From the NCBI GenBank assembly GCA_964425915.1, contig CAYROO010000002.1, positions 1-64,000 on the forward strand: a stretch of 64,000 nt of DNA, given 5' to 3'. Position 1 is the first letter of the stretch. Each line of letters opens with the position of its first letter. Below the pieces are notes generated by a model. That model saw nothing but the letters and a program-made list of their open reading frames with translations, was not told the origin of the DNA and did not search any database. This stretch comes from Polycyclovorans sp964425915. Lineage in GTDB: Bacteria; Pseudomonadota; Gammaproteobacteria; Nevskiales; Nevskiaceae. The position numbers and the translations under genes are program-made. This document shows, one piece after another, positions 1 to 9,200 of the stretch.

Positions 1-10
1 GCAACCTACC

Positions 11-165
11 GTCATGCCCGACGTGATCGGGCATCCAGTACCGACCGTTGAACGTGAACCCCGGATCCGGTCCGGGGTGATGCGAGCCACCGTCATGCCC
101 GACTTGATCGGGCATCCAGACCTCCACCGTTATCGCTGGACCCTCGGATCGAGTCCGGGGTGACG
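11..165. repeat. Dispersed palindromic repeats at left edge
   Basis: Two kinds of short palindrome alternate here. One is GTCATGCCCGA...TCGGGCATCCAG (11-38 and 91-119). The other is a CCCGGAT/TCCGGGG type ending in GGTGATG or GGTGACG (57-82 and 139-164). The same elements recur at 1077-1573 and 14465-14820. They are non-coding and act as the only content of the first 220 bases besides a ribosome binding site for the next gene. Confidence 0.75.
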
Positions 166-220
166 GCGAATCCTCGACGCACCCCTCACCCCTCACGCCT
201 AACCCCTCACGGAGCTTCCC

Positions 221-1012
221 ATGCTGCTGAACAACAAGATCGTCCTCATCTCCGGTATCGGCCCCGGCCTCGGTGTGAAGCTGGCGGTGGAGGCCGCACG
301 TGAAGGTGCGGCTGGCGTCATCGTCTCCGCCCGCTCGGCCGACAAGCTGGACGACGCCGAACAGCGCATCCAGGCGCTGGGCACGGATACGAAAGTGCTG
401 AAGCAGACCTGCGACATCACCGATCGCGGCCAGTGCGATGCACTGGTGGCGGCCGCCGTCAAAACCTTCGGCCGCATCGACGCCCTGGTCAACAGCGCCT
501 TCGTCCACGGCGCCATGGACTATGTCTCCGATGCCGACCTCGACAGCTGGCATATCCCGCTGCAGACCAACCTGCTGGGCACCCTCAAGCTGACCCAGGC
601 CACCCTGCCGCAGATGAAGACCCAGGGTGGTGGCGCCATCGTCATGATCAACACCATGGCCGCGCGCCAGGTGCCGCCGCTGGGCGAAGCCGGCTACGCC
701 GCCTCCAAGGCCGCACTGGCCAACTCCGCCAAGTACCTCGCCAAGGAAGTGGGCAAGGACGGCATCCGCGTCAACAGCATCCACATGGGCTGGATGTGGG
801 GCGCGCCGGTGGAGGGTTACTTCAATTGGCAGGCCAACGAACAGAAGGTGCCGGTGGAACAACTCAAGGCCCCCATCGAAGCCAGTATTCCGCTGGGCCG
901 CATTCCCACCGACGACGAGTGCGCGCGAGCGGCGCTGTTCCTGGTCTCCGACTACGCCAGCGCCGTCACCGGCGCCGCGCTGGATGCCAACGGCGGGGCG
1001 TACATGCCGTAA
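221..1012 (+). CDS. SDR family oxidoreductase
   Basis: This 263-residue protein is a classical short-chain dehydrogenase/reductase, a cytoplasmic NAD(P)-dependent oxidoreductase of unknown substrate. The N-terminal nucleotide-binding motif GIGPGLG lies at about residues 12-18. The active-site YAASK is near residue 160, and the C-terminus keeps the ALDANGG motif. The usual catalytic serine region reads INTMAARQ, so a threonine or methionine stands where serine is expected. GGAG six bases before the ATG supports the start. The gene stands alone between repeat clusters, so context gives no substrate. The family is certain; the function is not. Confidence 0.85.
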   Translation: MLLNNKIVLISGIGPGLGVKLAVEAAREGAAGVIVSARSADKLDDAEQRIQALGTDTKVLKQTCDITDRGQCDALVAAAVKTFGRIDALVNSAFVHGAMDYVSDADLDSWHIPLQTNLLGTLKLTQATLPQMKTQGGGAIVMINTMAARQVPPLGEAGYAASKAALANSAKYLAKEVGKDGIRVNSIHMGWMWGAPVEGYFNWQANEQKVPVEQLKAPIEASIPLGRIPTDDECARAALFLVSDYASAVTGAALDANGGAYMP

Positions 1013-1076
1013 GCGCCGGAGGCGCAGAGATTCGGGGGATTCGGGATTCGTTGGGCGCAACCGCGGGTTCCTCCAT

Positions 1077-1573
1077 CGTCATGCCCGACTTGATCGGGCA
1101 TCCAGACATCAACCGTCGCAGGTGGATCCCGGGTCAGGCCCGGGATGACGNNNNNNNNNNNNNNNNNNNNNNNNNNNNNNNNNNNNNNNNNNNNNNNNNN
1201 NNNNNNNNNNNNNNNNNNNNNNNNNNNNNNNNNNNNNNNNNNNNNNNNNNCCGTCGCAGGTGGATCCCGGGTCAGGCCCGGGATGACGTTTGCTCCCATC
1301 GTCATGCCCGACTTGATCGGGCATCCAGACGCCAACCGTCGCAGGTGGATCCCGGGTCAGGCCCGGGATGACGGTTCCTCCCATCGTCATGCCCGACTTG
1401 ATCGGGCATCCAGGCATCAACCGTCGCAGGTGGATCCCGGGTCAGGCCCGGGATGACGTTTGCTCCCATCGTCATGCCCGACTTGATCGGGCATCCAGAC
1501 ATCAACCGTTGCAGGTAGACCCCCGATCAAGTCGGGGGTGACGGTTTCTACGGTTATCCCTGACCTCATCAGG
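1077..1573. repeat. 85-bp composite tandem repeat array
   Basis: The unit pairs a palindrome of the form CGTCATGCCCGACTTGATCG with a second one of the form TGGATCCCGGGTCAGGCCCG, joined by CATCAACCGTCGCAGG-like spacers. Clear unit starts are at 1077, 1300, 1385 and 1470, giving an 85-bp period. The array is interrupted by a 100-N gap, so the copy number is unknown. A degenerate last copy fades out by about 1573. The 637 bases between the flanking genes hold nothing else recognisable apart from a short leader for the next gene. Confidence 0.85.
1151..1250. other. Assembly gap (100 N) within the 85-bp array
   Basis: There are exactly 100 N, which suggests a nominal gap size. The distance between flanking unit starts (1077 to 1300) is not a multiple of 85, so the real gap length is probably different. 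Confidence 0.95.
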
Positions 1574-1649
1574 CATCCCTCGACCAACGTCGCCTCGCGG
1601 CGGTCATCGGCAGCGCCCATAATGGATCGACCCCGAACCGAGTAACGAC

Positions 1650-2684
1650 ATGTCCCAAGCCCTTCCCGCCACGCTCATTCCCGGTGACGGCATCGGCCCT
1701 GAGATTGTCGAATCGGCGGTGGCGGTGTTGGAGGCGCTGGGCAGTCCATTCGCCTGGGACATCCAGCAGGCGGGGCTGGCGGGTGTGAAGGCCGCTGGCG
1801 ATCCGTTGCCGCAGGCCACCCTGGACAGCATCGCCCGCACCCGGCTGGCACTGAAGGGGCCGTTGGAAACACCGGCCGGTGGTGGCTATCGATCCTCTAG
1901 CGTGCGCATGCGCGAGACCTTTGGCCTTTACGCCAACGTGCGCCCGGCGCGCACCCTGATTCCCGGCGGCCGCTACGACGACATCGACCTGCTGGTGTTT
2001 CGCGAAAACGTGGGCGGCCTTTACGTGGGATACGAGCACTACATCCCGCTCAATGGCGACCCCGAAGCCATTGCCATCGCCACCGGTGTCAACACCCGCG
2101 AAGGTTCGCGGCGGCTGCTGAAGTACGCCTTCGAACACGCCATCGCGCTCGGCCGCAAGAAGGTGACGGTGGTGCACAAGGCCAATGTGATGAAGCTGCT
2201 CACCGGCATCTTCCTTGACGAGGCGCGCAAGCTGCACAAGGCGCACTATGCCGACCGCATTGCGCTGGACGACGTCATCATCGACGCCTGCGCCATGAAG
2301 CTGGTGCTCAACCCCTGGCAGTTCGACACCCTGGTCACCACCAACCTGTTCGGCGACATCCTGTCGGATCTGGTGGCGGGGCTGGTAGGCGGCCTGGGTA
2401 TGGCGCCGGGCGCCAACATCGGCGACGACGCCGCGCTGTTCGAAGCGGTGCATGGTTCAGCGCCGGACATCGCCGGCAAGGGCATCGCCAATCCGGTGGC
2501 GCTATTGCTGGCGGTGGCGATGATGCTGGATCACGTGCAGCGCTCGGACCTGGCGACACGCCTGCGCATGGCGATTCAGCAGACCTACAACGTCGACAAC
2601 ATCCGCACCGGCGATCTCGGCGGCCGCGCCAGCACCCGCGAATTCACGGCCGCGCTGATCGCCCGGATCCGCAACGGCGACTGA
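1650..2684 (+). CDS. NAD-type isocitrate dehydrogenase (isocitrate/isopropylmalate dehydrogenase family)
   Basis: This 344-residue beta-decarboxylating dehydrogenase most likely converts isocitrate to 2-oxoglutarate in the TCA cycle. It opens with LIPGDGIGPEI. The substrate loop YRSSSVRMRETFGLYANVRP is followed by the metal-binding and Rossmann-like signature TNLFGDILSDL, then by GSAPDIAGKGIANP. LYANVRP and the 344-residue length match the short NAD-dependent IDH type of xanthomonads rather than the longer NADP enzyme of E. coli. In isocitrate dehydrogenases the loop normally reads S-x-N; here it is S-S-S. Isopropylmalate or homoisocitrate activity therefore cannot be fully excluded. It ends 14 bases before a convergent gene. 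Confidence 0.8.
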   Translation: MSQALPATLIPGDGIGPEIVESAVAVLEALGSPFAWDIQQAGLAGVKAAGDPLPQATLDSIARTRLALKGPLETPAGGGYRSSSVRMRETFGLYANVRPARTLIPGGRYDDIDLLVFRENVGGLYVGYEHYIPLNGDPEAIAIATGVNTREGSRRLLKYAFEHAIALGRKKVTVVHKANVMKLLTGIFLDEARKLHKAHYADRIALDDVIIDACAMKLVLNPWQFDTLVTTNLFGDILSDLVAGLVGGLGMAPGANIGDDAALFEAVHGSAPDIAGKGIANPVALLLAVAMMLDHVQRSDLATRLRMAIQQTYNVDNIRTGDLGGRASTREFTAALIARIRNGD

Positions 2685-2698
2685 GGCGGCGGAGTTGT

Positions 2699-3478
2699 TC
2701 AGTCAAACATGAGGCTGGCGCAGGGCTGGACCACGTAGCGGCCATCCTCGCCACGGCGCATTTCGGCCACCGGTGGCGCCAGTCGCTGCAGCCGATCCTC
2801 GGCCAGCGCCTGCTCAAAGTAGTCCAGGGTGGCTTCCACCTGGGAGAAATCCACCGCCTTCTTGTGCGGGGCCAGGTCGTAGAGCCACCACTTGAGCGCC
2901 AGGAAGCGCTCCACGATGTCCTCCGAAAACCGCAGACGAATAACCCGCGCCGGTGAACCCACCGCGATGGCGTAGGCCGGAATGTCCGAGGTGACCACGC
3001 TGTGGGCGCCGATGAGCGCACCCGCGCCGATGCGCACCCCGCGCTTCACGAAGCTGTTGGCTCCGATATAGGCCTCATGCCCGATCCAAGTGTCCTGTGG
3101 CCGGGTGTCGACGAAATCCTGCTGTGGCGTGTCGGCATCCGGCGCCAGCCGCGCGAACTCCGGCATCGCGTACATGTCCGGCAGGTACTGCGGCCGGGTG
3201 AAGGCAAACGGATGGCTGCTGAACCAATCCGCCGGGTGCTCTGGCGGCCCCAGCACGCTGGATTCGCCAATCTGCGAATAGCGCCCGAAATGCACCCGGT
3301 AGGCACTGGTGTGCCCCGCCGAATTGAAGAAGGTAAACGCCCCCACCGTGCAGTTCTTCAGCCGGTGCCCCTGGATCCACGCCGGCCGCTCGTAGCGCAA
3401 CCGCCCCGCCACCCCGGGGCCTGGGAGGGTCCACAAACCCTGCTCGTGCAGGGGAGAACGACGATCTGAATCAGCCAT
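2699..3478 (-). CDS. CatB-like hexapeptide-repeat O-acetyltransferase
   Basis: This 259-residue protein has left-handed beta-helix repeats typical of xenobiotic/CatB-related acetyltransferases, which use acetyl-CoA. Hexapeptide turns are visible around IGESSVLG, IGHEAYIGANSFVKRGVRIGAGALIGAHSVV (split over about 30 residues) and PAYAIAVGSPARVI. The last of these is the family signature near the end of the helix. A C-terminal extension of roughly 75 residues follows. I chose the ATG at 3478 because GGAAG lies seven bases upstream; an in-frame ATG at 3496 has no such site. The acceptor substrate is unknown, and the gene has no operon partner. Confidence 0.8.
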   Translation of the reverse strand: MADSDRRSPLHEQGLWTLPGPGVAGRLRYERPAWIQGHRLKNCTVGAFTFFNSAGHTSAYRVHFGRYSQIGESSVLGPPEHPADWFSSHPFAFTRPQYLPDMYAMPEFARLAPDADTPQQDFVDTRPQDTWIGHEAYIGANSFVKRGVRIGAGALIGAHSVVTSDIPAYAIAVGSPARVIRLRFSEDIVERFLALKWWLYDLAPHKKAVDFSQVEATLDYFEQALAEDRLQRLAPPVAEMRRGEDGRYVVQPCASLMFD

Positions 3479-3612
3479 GGGCAGCTTCCGAGGCATTGGG
3501 ATAACAGCCTATGCCTGCAAGCCCGGGGCCCCCATCGGTCGCAAGCCGTAACCCATGAGGGAAATCCCGCGAACCCGGTGTCGGTGAATGCTGACAGCGA
3601 GGCTGAAGGGCT

Positions 3613-3741
3613 GAGTGATGAGTGATGAGTGGTGAGTGGTGAGTGATGAGCCCCCCTCTCCCCCTGGGAGAGGGAGAGGGGTGAGGGCCGCTGTTGCTGT
3701 TGCCTCTCCTCAGCACTCAGCACTCAGAACTCAGAACCCAC
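3613..3741. repeat. Heptamer array plus palindrome
   Basis: G-rich heptamers (GAGTGAT/GAGTGGT) run from 3613 to 3650. A palindrome built from CCCCTCTCCC and GGGAGAGGGAGAGGGG follows at about 3651-3683. C-rich heptamers (CAGCACT/CAGAACT) occupy 3713-3735. The two heptamer runs are of opposite polarity. Related arrays lie at 9990-10069 and 12712-12767. Confidence 0.8.
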
Positions 3742-3754
3742 CACTGTCTTGTCC

Positions 3755-6190
3755 TCACCACCGATACCGGAAGCCAGCCGAGCCCCCGAGGCTGCTGTAG
3801 TCGTCGCCGAAGCTGCCGGAGACCGACAGGATGGCGGCCACGTTGCCCGGCAGGTTGGACAGCACCACGCTGCCGTCGACATCGATGAAGCCGCCGTCCA
3901 GGGTGTTGCTGACGGTGGGGCTGAGCGGGCCGATGTTGTCCATCGCCAGGCGCGATTCGCCGTCGAATTCTTCGACGTAGCGCACCGTCAGGCCCAGATC
4001 CATCCGCGGGGCGATGACGGCCAGACCTTCGGCGGCCAGCCGCGCGCCGAGGCTGCCGCGCAAGCTCACCGGGTCCTCGTAGCGCAGGTCGATGCCCTGG
4101 CGGTTGGGGTCGGGGTCCTGGGGCGCGACGCGCATGTCATCAATGGCCACGGAGACCCAGCTGAGGCCGGCCAGCGGCTCGATGGCAACAGGGCCGGCCT
4201 GCCAGCCGCGCCAGCCGGCGTTGAGGTCCACGCCCAGGGACTGCACCTCACCGCTGACGAAGCCGCCCACGGTATTCAAGCCCAGCGCCGGGATGTCGAT
4301 GTCGGCCTCAAGGAAGTTGGCGTTGACCAGGGCATCGATGAAGAAGCCGCCTTGCACATAGCCCCCGTAGGCCCCCACCACCATGCCCTCAAGATTGGCG
4401 GCGTTGGGCGAGGCCTCAAACGCCAGGTCGGCGCTGCCATAGCCGATCATGCCCCCCACCATCCAGGCACGGTCGCCGTCGGCGCCGAGCACGAAGTCGC
4501 GTCCCAGCAGGATGGAGGTCAGCTCCAGTTCGTGGTCGTTGACGAAGTCATAGGTGCTGCTGCCGGCCACTTCGCGGCCGATGACCTCGCGGTCGGCATT
4601 GACGCGGCTGCTGTGGGCCCAGGCATTGCCCTCCATGGCCCCACCCGCCGACAAGGCTTCGCGGATATCGCTCTGCCGCTGGAACGGCGTGCGGCTGGTA
4701 TCCCGCCACAGCGACTGCGCGGCATGGCCCAGCAAGGGCAGCTGGTGGGCGGCCTGGCTGGGCAGGCCGTAGAGCCGGTGCTGCTGCATATCGGCATCGT
4801 AGGTCAGTGGGAAAAAGAACAGGCCCTTGTCGACCACGCCGCCGTTGGAAGCCGAATAGCTGCTGGAACTCGGGTCGATGACGAAGTGCCCGGCTGCGCT
4901 GTCGCCGCCGGAAACGTCCACCAAGGTGATGCCGTCCGGGATATAGGCCCCGCGATCCCCGGGGACCAGGTCGTTGATGACGACCGTGGTCTGGCCCTGG
5001 GTGGCGCCGCCCTTGATGTTGACGCAGTCGGCCGCCGGCAGGTCACCGCTGTCGGGGTCGCGCAGGCTGGCGTCACAGCCGGCCTGTCCCGCCGCCGAGT
5101 TGAGGTTCACATCGACGAACAGGCGGCTGCCCGCCAGGCCGTTGAAGGTGGCGCCTTCCAGGGTGAGGATGTCGTCGGGCCAGAAATCGGTCGTCGTTGG
5201 CAGGCCAGCCGAGCTGGCCAGGCTGAACCTTCCCAGGTAAATGTTACCGGCGTTGTTCAGCGTCCCAAGACCTACCAGTCGAAGCTCACCCTCGCGATTC
5301 AATTGCACTTGCTCTGGCAAAAGAATGCCGCCCGTGGCCTGTACCGACCCCACCGCGATGGTGCCGGCATTGTTGATGGTGTTCTGCCCGGCGCCAAACT
5401 CAATCACATCAGGCGCGTCGACCGCCGCGGGCGGAAAGGTGCCCCCACCACCAACGGTCAACTTGGTATGCAAGAATCCGCCGCCTTCGATATTCACCAT
5501 GCTGTCACCGCTGGACATCAGGCTGTTGCCCGTGGCCTGCCAACGGTTGCCGCCGCGAATGATGATCGTCGCAGCGCCGGAGATGGCCGAGAAATCCACC
5601 GGCCCGACCAACGCAGGATTGCTGGAAAAATAGCCGGTCTGGTTGGGCCCTAGTGGCAGCTGGGTGCTGGCGAGGTCCAAGGTCAGATCATCGCCGCTCA
5701 GGTTCATCGCCTCGGCCTGGACGGTCGCATTCGGGGCGGCGCCAGACGGCACCACCGCTGCGGCGAATGTAATCGTCATGTCGCCGCTCCCGGAATCGAT
5801 GGTCAAGGGGTTACCGGCGCTCAACCCACGCAGCGATACCGCAATATCCCCGGACTGCGTCTGCAGGTTAACGCCGCCACTGCCCACCACGAAGCCACCC
5901 GACATGTCGATATCCAGACTGGCCGCCCCCGTGGCCGTCACGTTGAGTCCCTGGCTACCGACATTGAGCCCTACCGTTGCACTGTTGGGCACCGTGGTCA
6001 GGCTGAAATCAACACTGGTTTTGTAGGTGACGCCGGTGGCGGTGAAGTTACCCCCGGCGGGGCAGGTGACGATGGGGCCTGGGCCGCATTCGTCGTCGGC
6101 ATGGGCCGGTGCGGGGGCGGTCATCAGCCCGACCCCGGCGCTCAGCAGCAGCCCGGTGGCACCGGCGCCCCTGGTCAGCATTCCCCTCAT
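3755..6190 (-). CDS. Autotransporter-like outer-membrane protein
   Basis: This 811-residue secreted protein starts with a clear signal peptide, cleaved after APAHA. A long repetitive passenger-like region rich in Gly, Asn, Ser and Thr follows (roughly residues 30-500). The C-terminal 280 residues alternate hydrophobic and polar positions in the style of an autotransporter beta-barrel and end in an aromatic residue (GFRYRW). The start at 6190 gives the signal peptide at the N-terminus and has GGGAG upstream. An in-frame ATG at 6256, two bases past the receptor stop and behind AAGGAG, is the alternative. It follows the TonB-dependent receptor on the same strand, probably co-transcribed. Its ligand is unknown. 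Confidence 0.65.
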   Translation of the reverse strand: MRGMLTRGAGATGLLLSAGVGLMTAPAPAHADDECGPGPIVTCPAGGNFTATGVTYKTSVDFSLTTVPNSATVGLNVGSQGLNVTATGAASLDIDMSGGFVVGSGGVNLQTQSGDIAVSLRGLSAGNPLTIDSGSGDMTITFAAAVVPSGAAPNATVQAEAMNLSGDDLTLDLASTQLPLGPNQTGYFSSNPALVGPVDFSAISGAATIIIRGGNRWQATGNSLMSSGDSMVNIEGGGFLHTKLTVGGGGTFPPAAVDAPDVIEFGAGQNTINNAGTIAVGSVQATGGILLPEQVQLNREGELRLVGLGTLNNAGNIYLGRFSLASSAGLPTTTDFWPDDILTLEGATFNGLAGSRLFVDVNLNSAAGQAGCDASLRDPDSGDLPAADCVNIKGGATQGQTTVVINDLVPGDRGAYIPDGITLVDVSGGDSAAGHFVIDPSSSSYSASNGGVVDKGLFFFPLTYDADMQQHRLYGLPSQAAHQLPLLGHAAQSLWRDTSRTPFQRQSDIREALSAGGAMEGNAWAHSSRVNADREVIGREVAGSSTYDFVNDHELELTSILLGRDFVLGADGDRAWMVGGMIGYGSADLAFEASPNAANLEGMVVGAYGGYVQGGFFIDALVNANFLEADIDIPALGLNTVGGFVSGEVQSLGVDLNAGWRGWQAGPVAIEPLAGLSWVSVAIDDMRVAPQDPDPNRQGIDLRYEDPVSLRGSLGARLAAEGLAVIAPRMDLGLTVRYVEEFDGESRLAMDNIGPLSPTVSNTLDGGFIDVDGSVVLSNLPGNVAAILSVSGSFGDDYSSLGGSAGFRYRW

Positions 6191-6257
6191 GGTCTGCACT
6201 CCCTGATCCGGATGGTTACCGTGGCCCGCATCGATGTTGTAAGACTGGATGCGCATG

Positions 6258-9200
6258 TCAGAACTCCTTGCGGATGCTGAGGCCGACCAGGCGCGGGTCG
6301 AGCGTGAACACATTGGTGGTCAAGCCGCTGTCGTCGGAGTTGAGAAAGGTGCCGGTGATCGGCGACTCATCAAAGGCATTCTTGACATAGCCCTCCACCG
6401 TCAACCCGATGCGGTCGCTGCTAACCCAGAACGAGAAGTTGGTATTGGTCCAGGCGCGCAGGCGGTCGTACTCGGTGTTGTAAACCCGGGCATAGGACTC
6501 GTCCTGCCAGTAGTGGTCCACCCGCGCGGTGGCGCGCCAGTCGCGCACGATGTCGAAGCTGTACTGCGCCCCCAGCGCCACCGTGAACTGCGGGGCATTG
6601 GGCAGCTCGTTGCCGCCCAGATCCTTGAGAAAGCCCTGGGCACTGTTGGGCGCCATGGTGCGGTAGTCGTAGCGAATGATGGTTCTCGCATTATTTGGCC
6701 CCACGCTCTCAATCCCATCCGGTCCGAGGCCCGCTCCGGTTGGCCCACCACCAGGGCAGAGCCCAAGCAAGGCCCCCGAGCTGACCGGGTCGACCACTGC
6801 TGCGATACGCTCGACGATAATCTTAGGCACCACGCAGTTGGAGCTGTTGGTGACAAAGGGCTTGGCCACCAGCCACTCGTCGATGGTGGTGTAGCTGTCG
6901 ATCACCCGGTCGCCGTCGTCATTGGTGTACTCGATGGTGAGCGGCTCATCGAAGCTGAAGCTGCGGTTGCCGCCGTCGGTGCGGTCCATCAGGTCCAGCG
7001 ACTGCTCGCCGTCGGCGATGCGGGTCTGCAGAAAGCCAATAGCGGCGTTGAACTGCAGATTCACCGAGGGTGCAACGACCGACTCCAGCTCCAGGCCCCA
7101 GACCTGGGCATCGAAGTTCTCGTTGGCGGCCGAGCGGTCGACAATCTTCGACACCTGGTAGCCGCTGTAGTCATAGAAGAAGGCCGCGGCATTGAGGATG
7201 AGCCCGCCACCGAACAGCATGTTCTTGGTACCCAGCTCAAAGGCGTTGACGTACTCGGGCTGGAATACCAGCGGTGCCACCACGCCGCCGCTGTTCAATT
7301 GATTGAACAGGCCGGCCGGTGGCGCGATGGTGGGCGGGTTGGCGCCACCGCCCTTGTAGCCGCGCGAGTAGGAGGCGTACACCAGGGTCTCGTCAGTGAA
7401 CGAGAGGAAGGGCTTCCAGTCCACCACGATGCGACCGGTGGGCTCGCGCCACTCCTGGACGATGTCCGGGCTTGCCACAAAGCCAATGCCGCCCGGCGCA
7501 TTGCCGGCCACCCGGCACAGGGCCAGATCGGCACTTGCCGTCAACAGACAGGCCTCAGGGCCGTCGCCGTCCTTGATGACCGCCAGCTCGCGATAATCGA
7601 ACAGCAGCAGCTGGCTGGGCAGCGGCGTGAACACCTTGCGGTCCCAGGTCATGCGCAGGCCGGCGGTCACCTTGACGGTGTCGGTGGCCTGCCAGTAAGC
7701 CTCGCCGAACAGGCCGCTGGAGGTCAGCTCATAAGGGTTGGCACTGAGGAAGAAGTTGTGGCCCTCCGGGTTGCGCGCCACTTCCTGCAGCGGCTTGGGG
7801 TCCACCGAGATACAGCGGGTGCCGTCAAAGTTGCAGCCGCTGGCGGGTGGCCGATGACTCTCGTAGTTGAACGGAAAGAAGTGGGTCAGCAGGGTGAGGG
7901 TATTGGCAAAGACAAAGTAGTCGTTCTTGGTTTTGAAGCGGGTGAAATTGGCGCCCAGGCTGAAGTTCCAGTCCCCCGAGAAGCTCGACACCAGGCGGAA
8001 CTCCTGGTTGTACTGGGTGCTGGTGCTTTGCGAGATGTCCTGGGCGATCAGCAGATTGGAACAGCCCAGCTGCGGATCACAGAACTCGCCCCCGGCGAGG
8101 ATCGAGGCGCCCGGATACTGACCACGCTCATCGACTCCACAGTCGATAAACAACAGCGGAAATCCGGGAAACGGCGGGTTGGCACCGCAGGCATTGTTGG
8201 CATCATTGAAGATGGGGAAGGACTGGAAGCGGTTGTAGTCCTGGGTGGTGAACAGCTCGTCCTCGACATAGACGGTTTGTGAGGAGAACAGCAGCTCGTC
8301 GGTCCAGTCAAAATCAAAGCTGAACTCCACCACATCGGCACGCGCCTGATAGGCCGGCTTCAATGCCGAGGAGATGGTGCGCAGATCCCGCGACTGCCCA
8401 CGCAGGCGATAAGGATCGGGGTTGCACAGGTTGACGGGTGTCACCAGCTCGTACTGCGCCTCGGCCGCACATGGTGCCTGACCTGCCCACTCCGGCGTCA
8501 CCCCATTCCAAACTGGATTCTGACCAACTGGATCGACGTAGGGATTGCCCCCCAGAGCGTAGTGGGAGAACAGCACCTGTCCAAACACGGGCCCGATGAA
8601 TAGGCCACTGACGAAGGGCAGCGAGGCGCCGTTGGGGGTGCCGTAGGCGCCGTGCGCTGCGCCCGCCGGATCATCGGGCTCCAGCCCGGGCTCGCCGCGG
8701 TCATACAGCGAGCCGGCGGCACAGCCTTGGGAGAAGGCCGCCGAGAAGAAGGGGTTGAAGCCAGTGAAATCGATCCCTTCCGGGCCTGGGTCGTAGTGAC
8801 ACAGCTGCTTGGAGGTGCGGACGCGCTCATCATCCTCCTCGAAACGTTCCCAGATCAGATTGGAGCGGAAGCGGTCGGTGGGCTGCCAGCCCACCGATAG
8901 GCGCCCGGTCCAGAGATCGCGGTTGTCAACATCGCTGCCGTCGAATTCGTTCAAGCCAAAGCCGTCGCGCTTGGTCAGGGCATAGGCGGCACGCACGGCC
9001 ACTTCATCGCCGATGGGCACGTTGACATGGCCGCGCAGCCGCTGCGCCTGATAGTTGCCGATTTCCATCTTCAGGTCGCCGGCCCACAGGCCCATTTCCG
9101 GCTTGTTGGTGATGACGTTGATCACGCCGGAGGTGGCGTTGCGCCCGAACAGGGTGCCCTGTGGGCCGCGCAGCACTTCCACCCGCTCGATGTCGAGATA

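Noticed and set aside
3749..5653. Long open frame of 634 codons opposite the autotransporter-like gene
   Set aside because: It mirrors the GC-rich coding strand on the other side, has no signal peptide or family motif, and low-complexity composition. The minus-strand frame has a signal peptide and barrel.
6249..8282. Open frame of 677 codons opposite the TonB receptor
   Set aside because: It is a shadow of the receptor gene; its codon and residue content are those of an antisense frame.
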